NCBI GenBank assembly: GCA_036554605.1
Contig: DATBMY010000145.1
Coordinates: 1-7,179 of the forward strand
DNA: 7,179 bases
Direction of reading: 5' to 3'
Source of the DNA: DATBMY01 sp036554605
GTDB taxonomy: Bacteria > Acidobacteriota > Blastocatellia > UBA7656
The notes under the pieces are model-generated. The model was given only the letters and a program-made list of their open reading frames with translations, did not search any database and had not been told where the DNA came from. Position 1 is the stretch's first letter; every line of letters starts with the position of its first letter. Shown in pieces: positions 1 to 5,296 of the stretch. A program made the translations under genes and the position numbers.

Positions 1-146
1 TCCTGTACGTGCCTTTCTTGAGAGAGTTGTTCGGCACCTACGGGCTTCCGCTCGGTGACTGGCTGATTGTCATCGCAGTGGCTCTAACCATTTCGCCCGT
101 TCTCGAGACCGTTAAGTTTATCGTACGGCGCTACGAAAAAAAGTGA
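1..146 (+). CDS. P-type cation-transporting ATPase, C-terminal end (partial)
   Basis: Only the last 47 codons lie in the window (frame starting at base 3, TGA at 144-146). The peptide begins LYVPFLRELFGTYGLPLGDW and continues with a hydrophobic stretch ending near SPVLETVKF, then a basic tail RRYEKK. This matches the end of the Cation_ATPase_C region of P-type (P2, calcium/cation-transporting) ATPases: a short periplasmic loop, the last membrane helix, and a cytoplasmic basic tail. The full protein would be an inner-membrane ATP-driven cation pump; the catalytic domains are outside the window, so the ion cannot be named. No terminator-like hairpin follows. The next gene has its own promoter 41 bp downstream, so the two are probably not one transcription unit by design. 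The family call is from recall of the C-terminal signature and is fairly secure; the subfamily is not. Confidence 0.75.
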   Translation, partial: LYVPFLRELFGTYGLPLGDWLIVIAVALTISPVLETVKFIVRRYEKK

Positions 147-186
147 TCGAAGCGCGGGCAAAGGTCGCTGCTGCCGGATATTTATT

Positions 187-215
187 TTGAATATAGCTCG
201 ACCTTGCCATATAAT
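187..215 (+). promoter_or_regulatory. Sigma70-type promoter for infA
   Basis: A -35 box TTGAAT (187-192) and a perfect -10 box TATAAT (210-215) are separated by 17 bp. The predicted transcription start near 222 gives a leader of about 22 nt before the infA ATG. The box match, spacing and short distance to the gene make this the strongest promoter candidate in the window. Confidence 0.75.
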
Positions 216-243
216 GCGGCCTTTAGTATTTCCACAGGTCGCT

Positions 244-465
244 ATGCCGAAAGACGAGATGATACCGGTCGAAGGGACTGTAACCGAGTCCTTGCCGAAT
301 GCTACCTTCAAGGTGCAGATAGGCGAGGGCCACGAGATATTGGCCCATCTGTCGGGCAAGATGCGCAAGAACTTTATAAAGGTCCTGCCGGGCGACAGGG
401 TGACGGTCGAGCTATCGCCTTATGACCTCACGAAGGGGCGCATAACCTACCGGCACCGGAGCTAG
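244..465 (+). CDS. infA: Translation initiation factor IF-1
   Basis: The product is 73 aa, the usual IF-1 size, and is a single S1/OB-fold domain. It binds the 30S A site beside IF-2 and IF-3 during initiation. Diagnostic segments are visible: VEGTVTESLPNATFKVQ (residues 8-24), HEILAHLSGKMRKNFIKVLPG (central OB-fold strands, with the conserved SGKMRKN) and DRVTVELSPYDLTKGRITYR near the end. The ATG at 244 gives the canonical MPKDEMIPVEG start. An upstream in-frame TTG at 187 is rejected because it lies inside the promoter's -35 box and would add 19 residues foreign to the family. The Shine-Dalgarno is weak (AGG at 236-238, 5 nt away). The gene stands alone here, not in a ribosomal-protein operon, and is followed by a G-rich inverted-repeat element that could end transcription. 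Confidence 0.97.
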   Translation: MPKDEMIPVEGTVTESLPNATFKVQIGEGHEILAHLSGKMRKNFIKVLPGDRVTVELSPYDLTKGRITYRHRS

Positions 466-499
466 GATCAGGGGTCGGAGGTCAGAGGCCAGGGGTCAG
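465..499 (+). repeat. Five tandem RGGTCAG-like heptads
   Basis: Directly at the infA stop codon, five consecutive 7-bp units follow one another: GGATCAG, GGGTCGG, AGGTCAG, AGGCCAG and GGGTCAG. The consensus is RGGTCAG and each unit departs from it at no more than one or two positions. The first unit uses the last G of the infA stop codon. The array forms the left arm of the larger inverted repeat described separately. Confidence 0.8.
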
Positions 500-585
500 G
501 GCATCTATAATCTCAAATCTGCAATTTCAAATTCCAAATGCTGTCTCACCGACTGCCATCCCTGACCTCTGCCCCCGACCTCTGC
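465..585. repeat. Intergenic inverted-repeat element, possible bidirectional terminator
   Basis: The gap between convergent infA and the propeller gene is filled by an imperfect inverted repeat. The left arm is the heptad array (465-501). The right arm (560-585) carries the same heptads on the other strand (AGGTCGG and AGGTCAG units). The inner ends pair perfectly over 8 bp (GGTCAGGG 494-501 with CCCTGACC 560-567) and pairing continues imperfectly outward. The 58-nt centre is AT-rich and includes a TCAAAT-type motif repeated near 512-540. Position between two gene ends suggests a transcript-end structure for both strands. The pattern also resembles dispersed intergenic repeats seen in some GC-rich genomes, but copy number cannot be judged from one copy. 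There is no classical U-tract. Confidence 0.6.
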
Positions 586-587
586 TT

Positions 588-2822
588 TTATGGAAGCTGT
601 ATGCTGCGTATGCGGAAGTTTTCGTAATCCGCGACGTATAGAATTCTTCGCTGGCGATCAATCGCGATGCCGCGAGGATTATCGAATTTAGCCTCGACGC
701 CCGGCCCATCGCGGAACTTGCTGCTGCCGCCTCCGGCCAGAGTGCTCACATTGCCTGACGTATCGATGCTACGAATGACGTTCCCGCCTACTTCGCTGAC
801 ATAAACCCTCCCATCCGTATCGACCGCAAGACCTATCGGTTGATCGAAGCTGGCTTCGCCCGGGGGTCCGTCGACGACGGCGCGCGCGCCGTTGCCCGCG
901 TAGGTCTCCACGATGCCCGAGGAGAGATTTATGATTCGTATGCGGTGATTATTCGTGTCGGCGACAAAGAGAAAGTTCTCGTCGAGCGACAGGGCAATGC
1001 TCGTCGGCGTGTTAAAGCGCGCCTTTGCCGCATCGCCATCGGCAAATCCCGGGACGCCGTTGCCGGCAACCGTATCGACGATGCCGTTGCGTATGCGGCG
1101 TATCGAGTTATTAAGCGCGTCGGCCAGGTATATGGTCCCGTCCGACGCGATGATGATTTCATCGGGCTGGCGGAAGGATGAGTCGAGCAGCGGCCCGTTG
1201 TCGAAGCCGTCGAGCCCGCGGCGCGTGCTGTTGATGCGTCGCTGGCGGTCGGGGTCGTTTATCGTATCGAAGCTGCCAGCGAACGTGTCGACCGTGACGC
1301 CGTTGCCGGAGCGCGCGATACTGCGAACGACGCTGTTGCCGTTTTCGGTAACGAGGATCGTGCCGTTTGCGGCAACCGCGATTCCGTTGGGGAACGAGAA
1401 TGTGGGAGGTTCCCCGGCCGGGTTGCCCGAATCGTGATAGCCGTCCAGACCCGTGCCCGCGATGGTGCAGACCTGCCCCGTGTCGGGATCGACCGTGCGA
1501 ATGGCATGATTTTGCTGGTCGGTAATGTATAGCAGGCCGTCGGCGCCCACCGCTATACGGCGCGGACGGCGAAAGAGCGCGTCGTCGGCGCTCACGCAAG
1601 CGGAAGCGTCGTTGAAGCCGTCGCGGTTATCGCCCGCGAGTGTGCTTACGGCAACGTCCGGAACTACTTCGAACATGACCGGCGCGGCAAGATTGCCGTC
1701 CCTGTCCCTGACCTGAACCGTATGCGTGCCTGGTGTCGCAAGCAGGTCACTCGTCACAACAACCAGAAGGCGGCGCCGCGTGCTGCCGTCCCTTACGCGC
1801 GCCTCCTGGCCGTCGATGAGGACTTCGGTCTGGTTATCAAAGTTCGCCCCGACTATTTCAATCGTCGTGCGGCTTTCGCCCTGGCGTAACCGGGTCGGGG
1901 CGACGGTGAAGATGAAAGGCCCGACGGTGGGAGTCACCCTTATAACGAGGTCTTGCGATTGAACGCCGTCCTGCTCGATCCTGACTATAAGCTGGCCGGG
2001 CGCGGCTCTGAGCGCGGCGGGGATGGTGGCTTCAAGCCGCCCGCTCTCTCTGAGCCTGGTCTCAAGCGGCTGGCCGTTGACTACTATGACCGCGCTATCT
2101 TTGAACTCGCCGAACGCCCTCAGCAAGAAATCCTCGTTGCCGACCTCGATTGAGTCCGGGTTGAGCGAATCGAGTATGGCCGGCTTCGGGACGATAGTAA
2201 AAACCACGGTGTTTGAGAAACCGCCGTTGTTATTGCGGAGCGTGACGGGAACGCTGGCCGGCTCGTTGAGGAAGCTCTCCGGTATAACGAATCGGATCTC
2301 GTCGTCGGAGACGCGCTCGGCGACGACCGAGCGATGCCACACGAAGACCTTGAAATTATCGCGCAGCCCATCGCCTCTGAACGATGTGATGAGGCCGGTG
2401 CCGGGGTCTTCCTCGCTTGCGACGCCGCGAAGCCTTATAGTGACTTCAGGCGCTTTCTCGACAACCGTCAGCGTCAAGGCTTCCGAGGTTGTGCCGCCGG
2501 GGTTAGCGACCTGAATCGAATGCGTGCCGGGCGTGGCCACCAGCGCGGCGGCAACTTCGGCGAAGATCAACCTGCCCCTGCGCGCCACGCGCGGTGAGGC
2601 GAGCGGCGCGCCGTCGAAGAGTATGTTGGCCCCTTCCTCGAAATTCTTCCCTTCCAATCTTATCGTAAAAGATGGCGCGCCGGCCGTTACCCTTTCGGGT
2701 CCGAGTTTCTTTACATTCGGAGTGGACTCCTGCGCGCGAGCCGGTTCGGTCGCTACACCGGGCAGAAGAATAAATGAAAGCGTCAATGCCGCTAATATAG
2801 AATATGCTACTGCTTTTCTCAT
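588..2822 (-). CDS. Secreted IPT/TIG-domain protein with six-bladed NHL beta-propeller
   Basis: The product is 744 aa. A signal peptide (MRK, hydrophobic core, then PARA|QES) predicts signal peptidase I cleavage after residue 30. Four immunoglobulin-like IPT/TIG-type domains follow, roughly at 34-122, 123-213, 214-298 and 299-388. Domains 1 and 4 are clearest, sharing the G.NF...V..DG pattern and ATPGTH(S/T)(I/V)QV. The C-terminal half is a propeller of six NHL-type blades at about 417-457, 476-517, 550-589, 603-645, 659-698 and 713-744, each of the form F..P.GIA....G..YVAD..N..IR.I. The VSTLAG strand at 392-397 probably closes the ring with the last blade. The likely role is extracellular or periplasmic binding or scaffolding; no catalytic residues are evident and the ligand is unknown. 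The ATG at 2822 is chosen over an in-frame start at 2852 because GAGGAG lies 8 nt upstream of it and the signal peptide then starts correctly. Confidence 0.85.
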   Translation of the reverse strand: MRKAVAYSILAALTLSFILLPGVATEPARAQESTPNVKKLGPERVTAGAPSFTIRLEGKNFEEGANILFDGAPLASPRVARRGRLIFAEVAAALVATPGTHSIQVANPGGTTSEALTLTVVEKAPEVTIRLRGVASEEDPGTGLITSFRGDGLRDNFKVFVWHRSVVAERVSDDEIRFVIPESFLNEPASVPVTLRNNNGGFSNTVVFTIVPKPAILDSLNPDSIEVGNEDFLLRAFGEFKDSAVIVVNGQPLETRLRESGRLEATIPAALRAAPGQLIVRIEQDGVQSQDLVIRVTPTVGPFIFTVAPTRLRQGESRTTIEIVGANFDNQTEVLIDGQEARVRDGSTRRRLLVVVTSDLLATPGTHTVQVRDRDGNLAAPVMFEVVPDVAVSTLAGDNRDGFNDASACVSADDALFRRPRRIAVGADGLLYITDQQNHAIRTVDPDTGQVCTIAGTGLDGYHDSGNPAGEPPTFSFPNGIAVAANGTILVTENGNSVVRSIARSGNGVTVDTFAGSFDTINDPDRQRRINSTRRGLDGFDNGPLLDSSFRQPDEIIIASDGTIYLADALNNSIRRIRNGIVDTVAGNGVPGFADGDAAKARFNTPTSIALSLDENFLFVADTNNHRIRIINLSSGIVETYAGNGARAVVDGPPGEASFDQPIGLAVDTDGRVYVSEVGGNVIRSIDTSGNVSTLAGGGSSKFRDGPGVEAKFDNPRGIAIDRQRRILYVADYENFRIRSIQLP

Positions 2823-2845
2823 TCGTTGGATCTCCTCACTCGATT

Positions 2846-2920
2846 CACGCAACCCGCAGCCTTTCCTCGACCGTGGCTTTGATCTTGAAGCCCGTTAATT
2901 CACCGGGCTGCGCGCGCGTG
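2846..2920 (-). promoter_or_regulatory. Candidate structured 5' leader (nested stems) of the propeller mRNA
   Basis: The arms CACGC/GCGTG (2846-2850 with 2916-2920) enclose a perfect 7-bp pairing CGCAGCC/GGCTGCG (2855-2861 with 2906-2912). That in turn encloses GGCTT/AAGCC (2875-2879 with 2888-2892). An alternative hairpin AGCCCG/CGGGCT (2889-2894 with 2904-2909) competes with both inner stems, so two folds exclude each other. On the minus strand the strings CAAAGCCACGG and GGGTTGCG recall parts of c-di-GMP-I (GEMM) riboswitches. However, the 5' GGCAAA half and a GNRA loop are not found, so I do not assign that class. GC-rich DNA makes some pairing likely by chance. Confidence 0.35.
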
Positions 2921-3067
2921 TCCCTTTACCCATATGCTCGATAGTAGCTCCGCCATAAAATAGAAGCGGTGCCGGGCGAAACCTTGCATAATTAAATCTG
3001 CGAAGACCAGCAGGCAGGACTTTAATCCCTCCTAGTTAGTGCGACCCGAGGGGTCAGGCGACTGAAA

Positions 3068-3097
3068 ATTATAACCAGCCGCTGTCGCATTCCACAA
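3068..3097 (-). promoter_or_regulatory. Possible promoter of the propeller gene
   Basis: On the minus strand, TTGTGG (3097-3092) and TATAAT (3073-3068) are 18 bp apart. The -10 is perfect; the -35 matches only in TTG. Transcription would start near 3061 and give a leader of about 240 nt that carries the nested stem structure. The -35 lies in one arm of the 3092-3118 inverted repeat. Confidence 0.4.
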
Positions 3098-3118
3098 GAA
3101 CAAATGCCTCTCTTGTGG
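3092..3118 (-). terminator. Perfect 8-bp inverted repeat after the patatin gene
   Basis: CCACAAGA (3092-3099) and TCTTGTGG (3111-3118) pair perfectly around an 11-nt loop, 17 bp past the patatin stop codon. The position suits a 3' end stem for the patatin transcript. No U-tract follows directly, so it may be a processing or stability stem, or an operator overlapping the promoter candidate just downstream. Confidence 0.35.
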
Positions 3119-3134
3119 CGGTTAGAGATATAAC

Positions 3135-3989
3135 CTACGCGAGTCTTCCTTGCGGGCCAAGGACCGATTTCGCATGCAGGTAGGCGGCTTCGACGGCCGA
3201 GCGGCCCGCGGAGAGCCTGTTCGGTCCAACGCGCGGGACCTGAGGCTCGACCCAGATAACCTTCCCGTCGAGCCCTTCAAGCCTTTCGAGCCGGTGCCGC
3301 TCGATCTCCTTGCGTGCCACCGTGAGCGCGCGCTCAAGACAGCCTATCGCCGCCCAGTTGCGCTCTGCCAGATCGGTCTCGTCCTCGCGCGTAGGCAGGT
3401 AATGTATTATCACGCGCGAGGGCCGCTCGCGTTCAAGCATGACTTCGATAGGGACTTTCGACAGGAAGCCGCCGTCCCAGTAATGACAGCTGTTGATGTT
3501 TTTGGCCGACATCAGGAACGGGTACGCGCACGAGGCGCGCACCTTGTCGGCTATGGTGCCGGAGTGAAAAGTCTCTTCGGCGCCGCGCGTGAGGTTGAGC
3601 GCGGTGACGTAAAGCGACCGCTGGCACTCTTCGAAGCTCTTGACCGGCAGCAACGCGCCGAGCGTCTCTTCGAACTGATCGCCCTTGAGCAAACCGGTCC
3701 AGCCGCGGCCGCGGCGCGCAACGGCGCGAAGTATGCCTATTATGCCGGTGCTGTCCCACAGCGCTTCGCGCCTCACTCCCGTGAGCGCTTCAATGATTTC
3801 GGCCGCTCGCATCCCCGCCGCGTGCATCGCGGCCACTATCGCCCCGGCGCTCGACCCGGCTATGGCTCGATACTCTATGCCCAGCTCTTCCATAGCGAGC
3901 ATAAAACCCGCGTGCGCGTAAAAACCGAAATAACCGGCCGATAGCACTACCGCCGTGCCTTCAATCTCGCCGTTGTCCCGCCCGTGCAT
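3135..3989 (-). CDS. Patatin-like phospholipase
   Basis: The product is 284 aa, a single patatin domain, with no signal peptide or membrane helix seen, so probably cytoplasmic or delivered by another route. The catalytic dyad is in place: the nucleophile elbow GSSAG (residues 45-49, Ser47) and the aspartate of the DGG motif (172-174, Asp172, in YWDGGF). Family members hydrolyse acyl esters of phospholipids or other lipids. The glycine-rich oxyanion loop, usually GGGxR/KG, is unusual here: the N-terminal strand reads VVLSAGYFGFYAHAG (residues 14-28), keeping the HxG end but losing the basic residue and two glycines. The ATG at 3989 is the first start after an in-frame TAG only four codons upstream. 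A GGAG lies 12 nt away, rather far. It is divergent from the kinase-like gene. The family call is secure; the substrate is unknown. Confidence 0.9.
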   Translation of the reverse strand: MHGRDNGEIEGTAVVLSAGYFGFYAHAGFMLAMEELGIEYRAIAGSSAGAIVAAMHAAGMRAAEIIEALTGVRREALWDSTGIIGILRAVARRGRGWTGLLKGDQFEETLGALLPVKSFEECQRSLYVTALNLTRGAEETFHSGTIADKVRASCAYPFLMSAKNINSCHYWDGGFLSKVPIEVMLERERPSRVIIHYLPTREDETDLAERNWAAIGCLERALTVARKEIERHRLERLEGLDGKVIWVEPQVPRVGPNRLSAGRSAVEAAYLHAKSVLGPQGRLA

Positions 3990-3995
3990 TGGCTG

Positions 3996-4024
3996 ATACT
4001 ACTCCGCCCCTCTGGCTCGATCAA
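3996..4024 (-). promoter_or_regulatory. Possible promoter of the patatin gene, close to its ATG
   Basis: On the minus strand, TTGATC (4024-4019) and TAGTAT (4001-3996) are 17 bp apart, each matching 4 of 6 consensus bases. The -10 ends only 6 bp before the ATG at 3989, so transcription would begin at or next to the start codon and give a leaderless mRNA. The poorly spaced GGAG would then not be transcribed. Confidence 0.4.
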
Positions 4025-4052
4025 GCGCGCGGCCAATCCTCTTCGATCATGC

Positions 4053-4080
4053 TTGATTTAAGGCGGAGCGCTGTTACAAT
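4053..4080 (+). promoter_or_regulatory. Promoter of the kinase-like ATPase gene
   Basis: TTGATT (4053-4058) and TACAAT (4075-4080) are separated by 16 bp, matching 4 and 5 consensus bases. The predicted start near 4087 leaves a leader of about 26 nt with a strong GGGAGG (4102-4107) in front of the start codon. Confidence 0.6.
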
Positions 4081-4112
4081 GTGCGCTTTCCAGTAAGGCG
4101 CGGGAGGAAGAG

Positions 4113-4670
4113 TTGTATAAGTTAGCGCTTGTCGGAACGCACGGAGTCAATAAGACGACGATTGCTTTTGAGCTTGCGGGAGCGCTCAAGCGCAGGGGCA
4201 AGGCGGTCGAGCTGCTCGCTGAGATAGCGCGCGAGTCTCCGTTTCCGCTCAATGATCGCGCCACGCGCGAAGCTCACCAGTGGGTTATATCCCGGCAGGT
4301 GCAGCTCGAAATCGAGAAGATTCCGCGCGCCGATATACTGGTCTGCGACCGCTCGGTGCTCGATAATTTCGCTTATTACGCGAGGCTTTTCGGCCGCGAC
4401 TCGGAAGATGCCCGCGCGCTCGAGGCGTACTGTCGCGCATGGATGAAGACATACGACCTGCTGGTGCGCTTGCCCATAACCAAACCGCTTTCTCCCGACG
4501 GGTTCCGCTCGACCGACCTGGAGTTTCAGCACAAGATCGACGAGTTATGCGACGAGCTTTTCGAAAGCGCGTACACGCCTGCTACGCGCCCCGCATACAT
4601 ACGCGGGCCGCTTACGGCCGACCAGATTGCGGACCTCGTCACGGGCGTCAGATCCGCCCCACAAGTATGA
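4113..4670 (+). CDS. Small P-loop ATPase / nucleotide-kinase-like protein (AAA_28-type)
   Basis: The product is 185 aa, one cytoplasmic P-loop domain. The first strand and phosphate loop are at residues 3-16 (KLALVGTHGVNKTT). A strand ending ILVCDRS (75-81) supplies the Walker B-like aspartate and a DRS motif like that of nucleoside and nucleotide kinases. FRSTDLEFQHKIDELCDELF (131-150) resembles the arginine-bearing lid and helix of NadR/AAA_28-type proteins. A small-molecule or nucleoside kinase role is plausible but the substrate cannot be read. Oddly, the P-loop has Asn13 where the last glycine of GxxxxGKT is expected. The start is TTG at 4113, preceded by GGGAGG with a 5-nt gap; no in-frame ATG or GTG lies close upstream, and starting later would remove the P-loop. 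It converges on mscL with 12 bp between stop codons. Confidence 0.8.
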   Translation: MYKLALVGTHGVNKTTIAFELAGALKRRGKAVELLAEIARESPFPLNDRATREAHQWVISRQVQLEIEKIPRADILVCDRSVLDNFAYYARLFGRDSEDARALEAYCRAWMKTYDLLVRLPITKPLSPDGFRSTDLEFQHKIDELCDELFESAYTPATRPAYIRGPLTADQIADLVTGVRSAPQV

Positions 4671-4682
4671 TTTGACCGCCCC

Positions 4683-5117
4683 TCAAGCAGGCAGGAGTTG
4701 AGAAGTGCATTCGGGACAGCGCGTGGCCTGTACGGGTATGTCCGAAAAGCAATATGTGCAGGCCTTCACCGTGGGCGGCAGCTGTTCCGGGTCTCGCCTC
4801 ATGCGGTTTACCGCCTTGACGATCAGGAATATAACGAAGGCAATGATGAGAAATTCGATTAGCGTGTTGATGAACGAGCCGTAGTTGATCGTCGGTATCC
4901 CGGCGGCCTTCGCCTCGGCAACTGTCTTTGGATTGCCTTGTAAGGGGATAAACAGGTTGGCGAAGTCTACCTTGCCAAGGACCATCCCTATGGGAGGCAT
5001 CAGCACATCGTTGACCAGCGAGGTGACTATCTTGCCGAACGCCGCCCCTATGATAAGGCCCACGGCCAGATCTATCACGTTACCGCGCGCAATAAACTCC
5101 TTGAACTCTTTCAGCAT
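4683..5117 (-). CDS. mscL: Large-conductance mechanosensitive channel MscL with Cys4 C-terminus
   Basis: The product is 144 aa. It forms a homopentameric inner-membrane pore that opens under high membrane tension and releases solutes during hypo-osmotic shock. The N-terminal amphipathic helix (MLKEFKEFIARGN) leads into TM1 (about 14-46), with the conserved VIDLAVG, IIGAAFGKIV and pore-lining Leu17, Gly20 and Leu21. A periplasmic loop (about 50-80, with IPTINYG) is followed by TM2 (about 81-106) and the basic KAVNRMRR. The tail differs from the helical bundle of E. coli MscL: Cys120, Cys123, Cys134 and Cys137 form a CxxC-x10-CxxC zinc-ribbon-like module (PVQATRCPEC). I recall this tail as a known variant in several phyla. 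The ATG at 5117 has a strong AGGAGG 7 nt upstream. It has its own promoter, divergent from trpD. Confidence 0.96.
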   Translation of the reverse strand: MLKEFKEFIARGNVIDLAVGLIIGAAFGKIVTSLVNDVLMPPIGMVLGKVDFANLFIPLQGNPKTVAEAKAAGIPTINYGSFINTLIEFLIIAFVIFLIVKAVNRMRRDPEQLPPTVKACTYCFSDIPVQATRCPECTSQLLPA

Positions 5118-5167
5118 CGCCTCTCCTCCTTTTGTTGAAAGCTACGGTTGTTCGCTTACGGGGCTGA

Positions 5168-5196
5168 ATCTTATTGCCGCGCAAGTCGAAGGTCAA
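5168..5196 (-). promoter_or_regulatory. Promoter of mscL
   Basis: On the minus strand, TTGACC (5196-5191, 5 of 6) and TAAGAT (5173-5168, 4 of 6) are 17 bp apart. The predicted start near 5161 gives a leader of about 43 nt ending in the AGGAGG ribosome site. Confidence 0.6.
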
Positions 5197-5230
5197 ATAG
5201 GAAAACGGGGTTATTGCCCCGGCGCGAATG

Positions 5231-5255
5231 CGCTTTACTTTGAGTCTTTAAAGCG
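5231..5255 (+). promoter_or_regulatory. Inverted repeat in the trpD upstream region (possible operator or leader stem)
   Basis: CGCTTTA (5231-5237) and TAAAGCG (5249-5255) are perfect 7-bp arms around 11 nt, ending 41 bp before the trpD ATG. A weak promoter candidate, TTGCCC (5214-5219) and TACTTT (5236-5241) with 16 bp between, overlaps the left arm. A second small stem, CGGGG/CCCCG (5206-5210 with 5217-5221), lies just upstream. No leader peptide rich in Trp codons is present, so classic trp attenuation is not supported. Confidence 0.35.
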
Positions 5256-5296
5256 GCATGGAATTCTTCGCCCGCGCGTGCTAGCTTTGGAGCGAT

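Larger units (their letters stand above)
2823..3134 (-). other. 312-bp intergenic region upstream of the propeller gene
   Basis: No gene is supported here. Read on the minus strand, from the patatin stop towards the propeller start, it holds: a perfect 8-bp inverted repeat (3092-3118), a TATAAT-type promoter candidate (3068-3097), a small GACCC/GGGTC hairpin (3042-3054), an AT-rich stretch with no clear signal, a GC-rich nested stem structure (2846-2920), and the propeller gene's Shine-Dalgarno (GAGGAG, about 2831-2836). Confidence 0.7.

Noticed and set aside
465..501. CRISPR array
   Set aside because: The repeats are 7 bp long and contiguous, without spacers, and no cas gene is present.
506..511. 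TATAAT in the centre of the heptad inverted repeat
   Set aside because: No -35-like box lies at the right distance upstream and no gene follows on the plus strand.
840..2597. Several plus-strand open frames opposite the propeller gene
   Set aside because: They are antisense shadows of repeated NHL and IPT coding sequence, without ribosome sites or recognisable domains.
3150..3944. Long plus-strand open frame (264 codons) opposite the patatin gene
   Set aside because: It mirrors the patatin gene, whose GSSAG and DGG motifs are clear; the protein is Arg/Ala-rich and matches no family, as expected for the antisense of a GC-rich gene.
4122..4532. 136-codon minus-strand frame opposite the kinase-like gene
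   Set aside because: The plus strand has a promoter, a strong ribosome site and P-loop motifs; the minus frame has none.
4671..4682. Terminator between the kinase-like gene and mscL
   Set aside because: Only 12 bp separate the stop codons and no hairpin fits there.
5118..5296. trp attenuator or leader peptide ahead of trpD
   Set aside because: No short frame with consecutive Trp codons and no terminator hairpin with a U-tract is visible.
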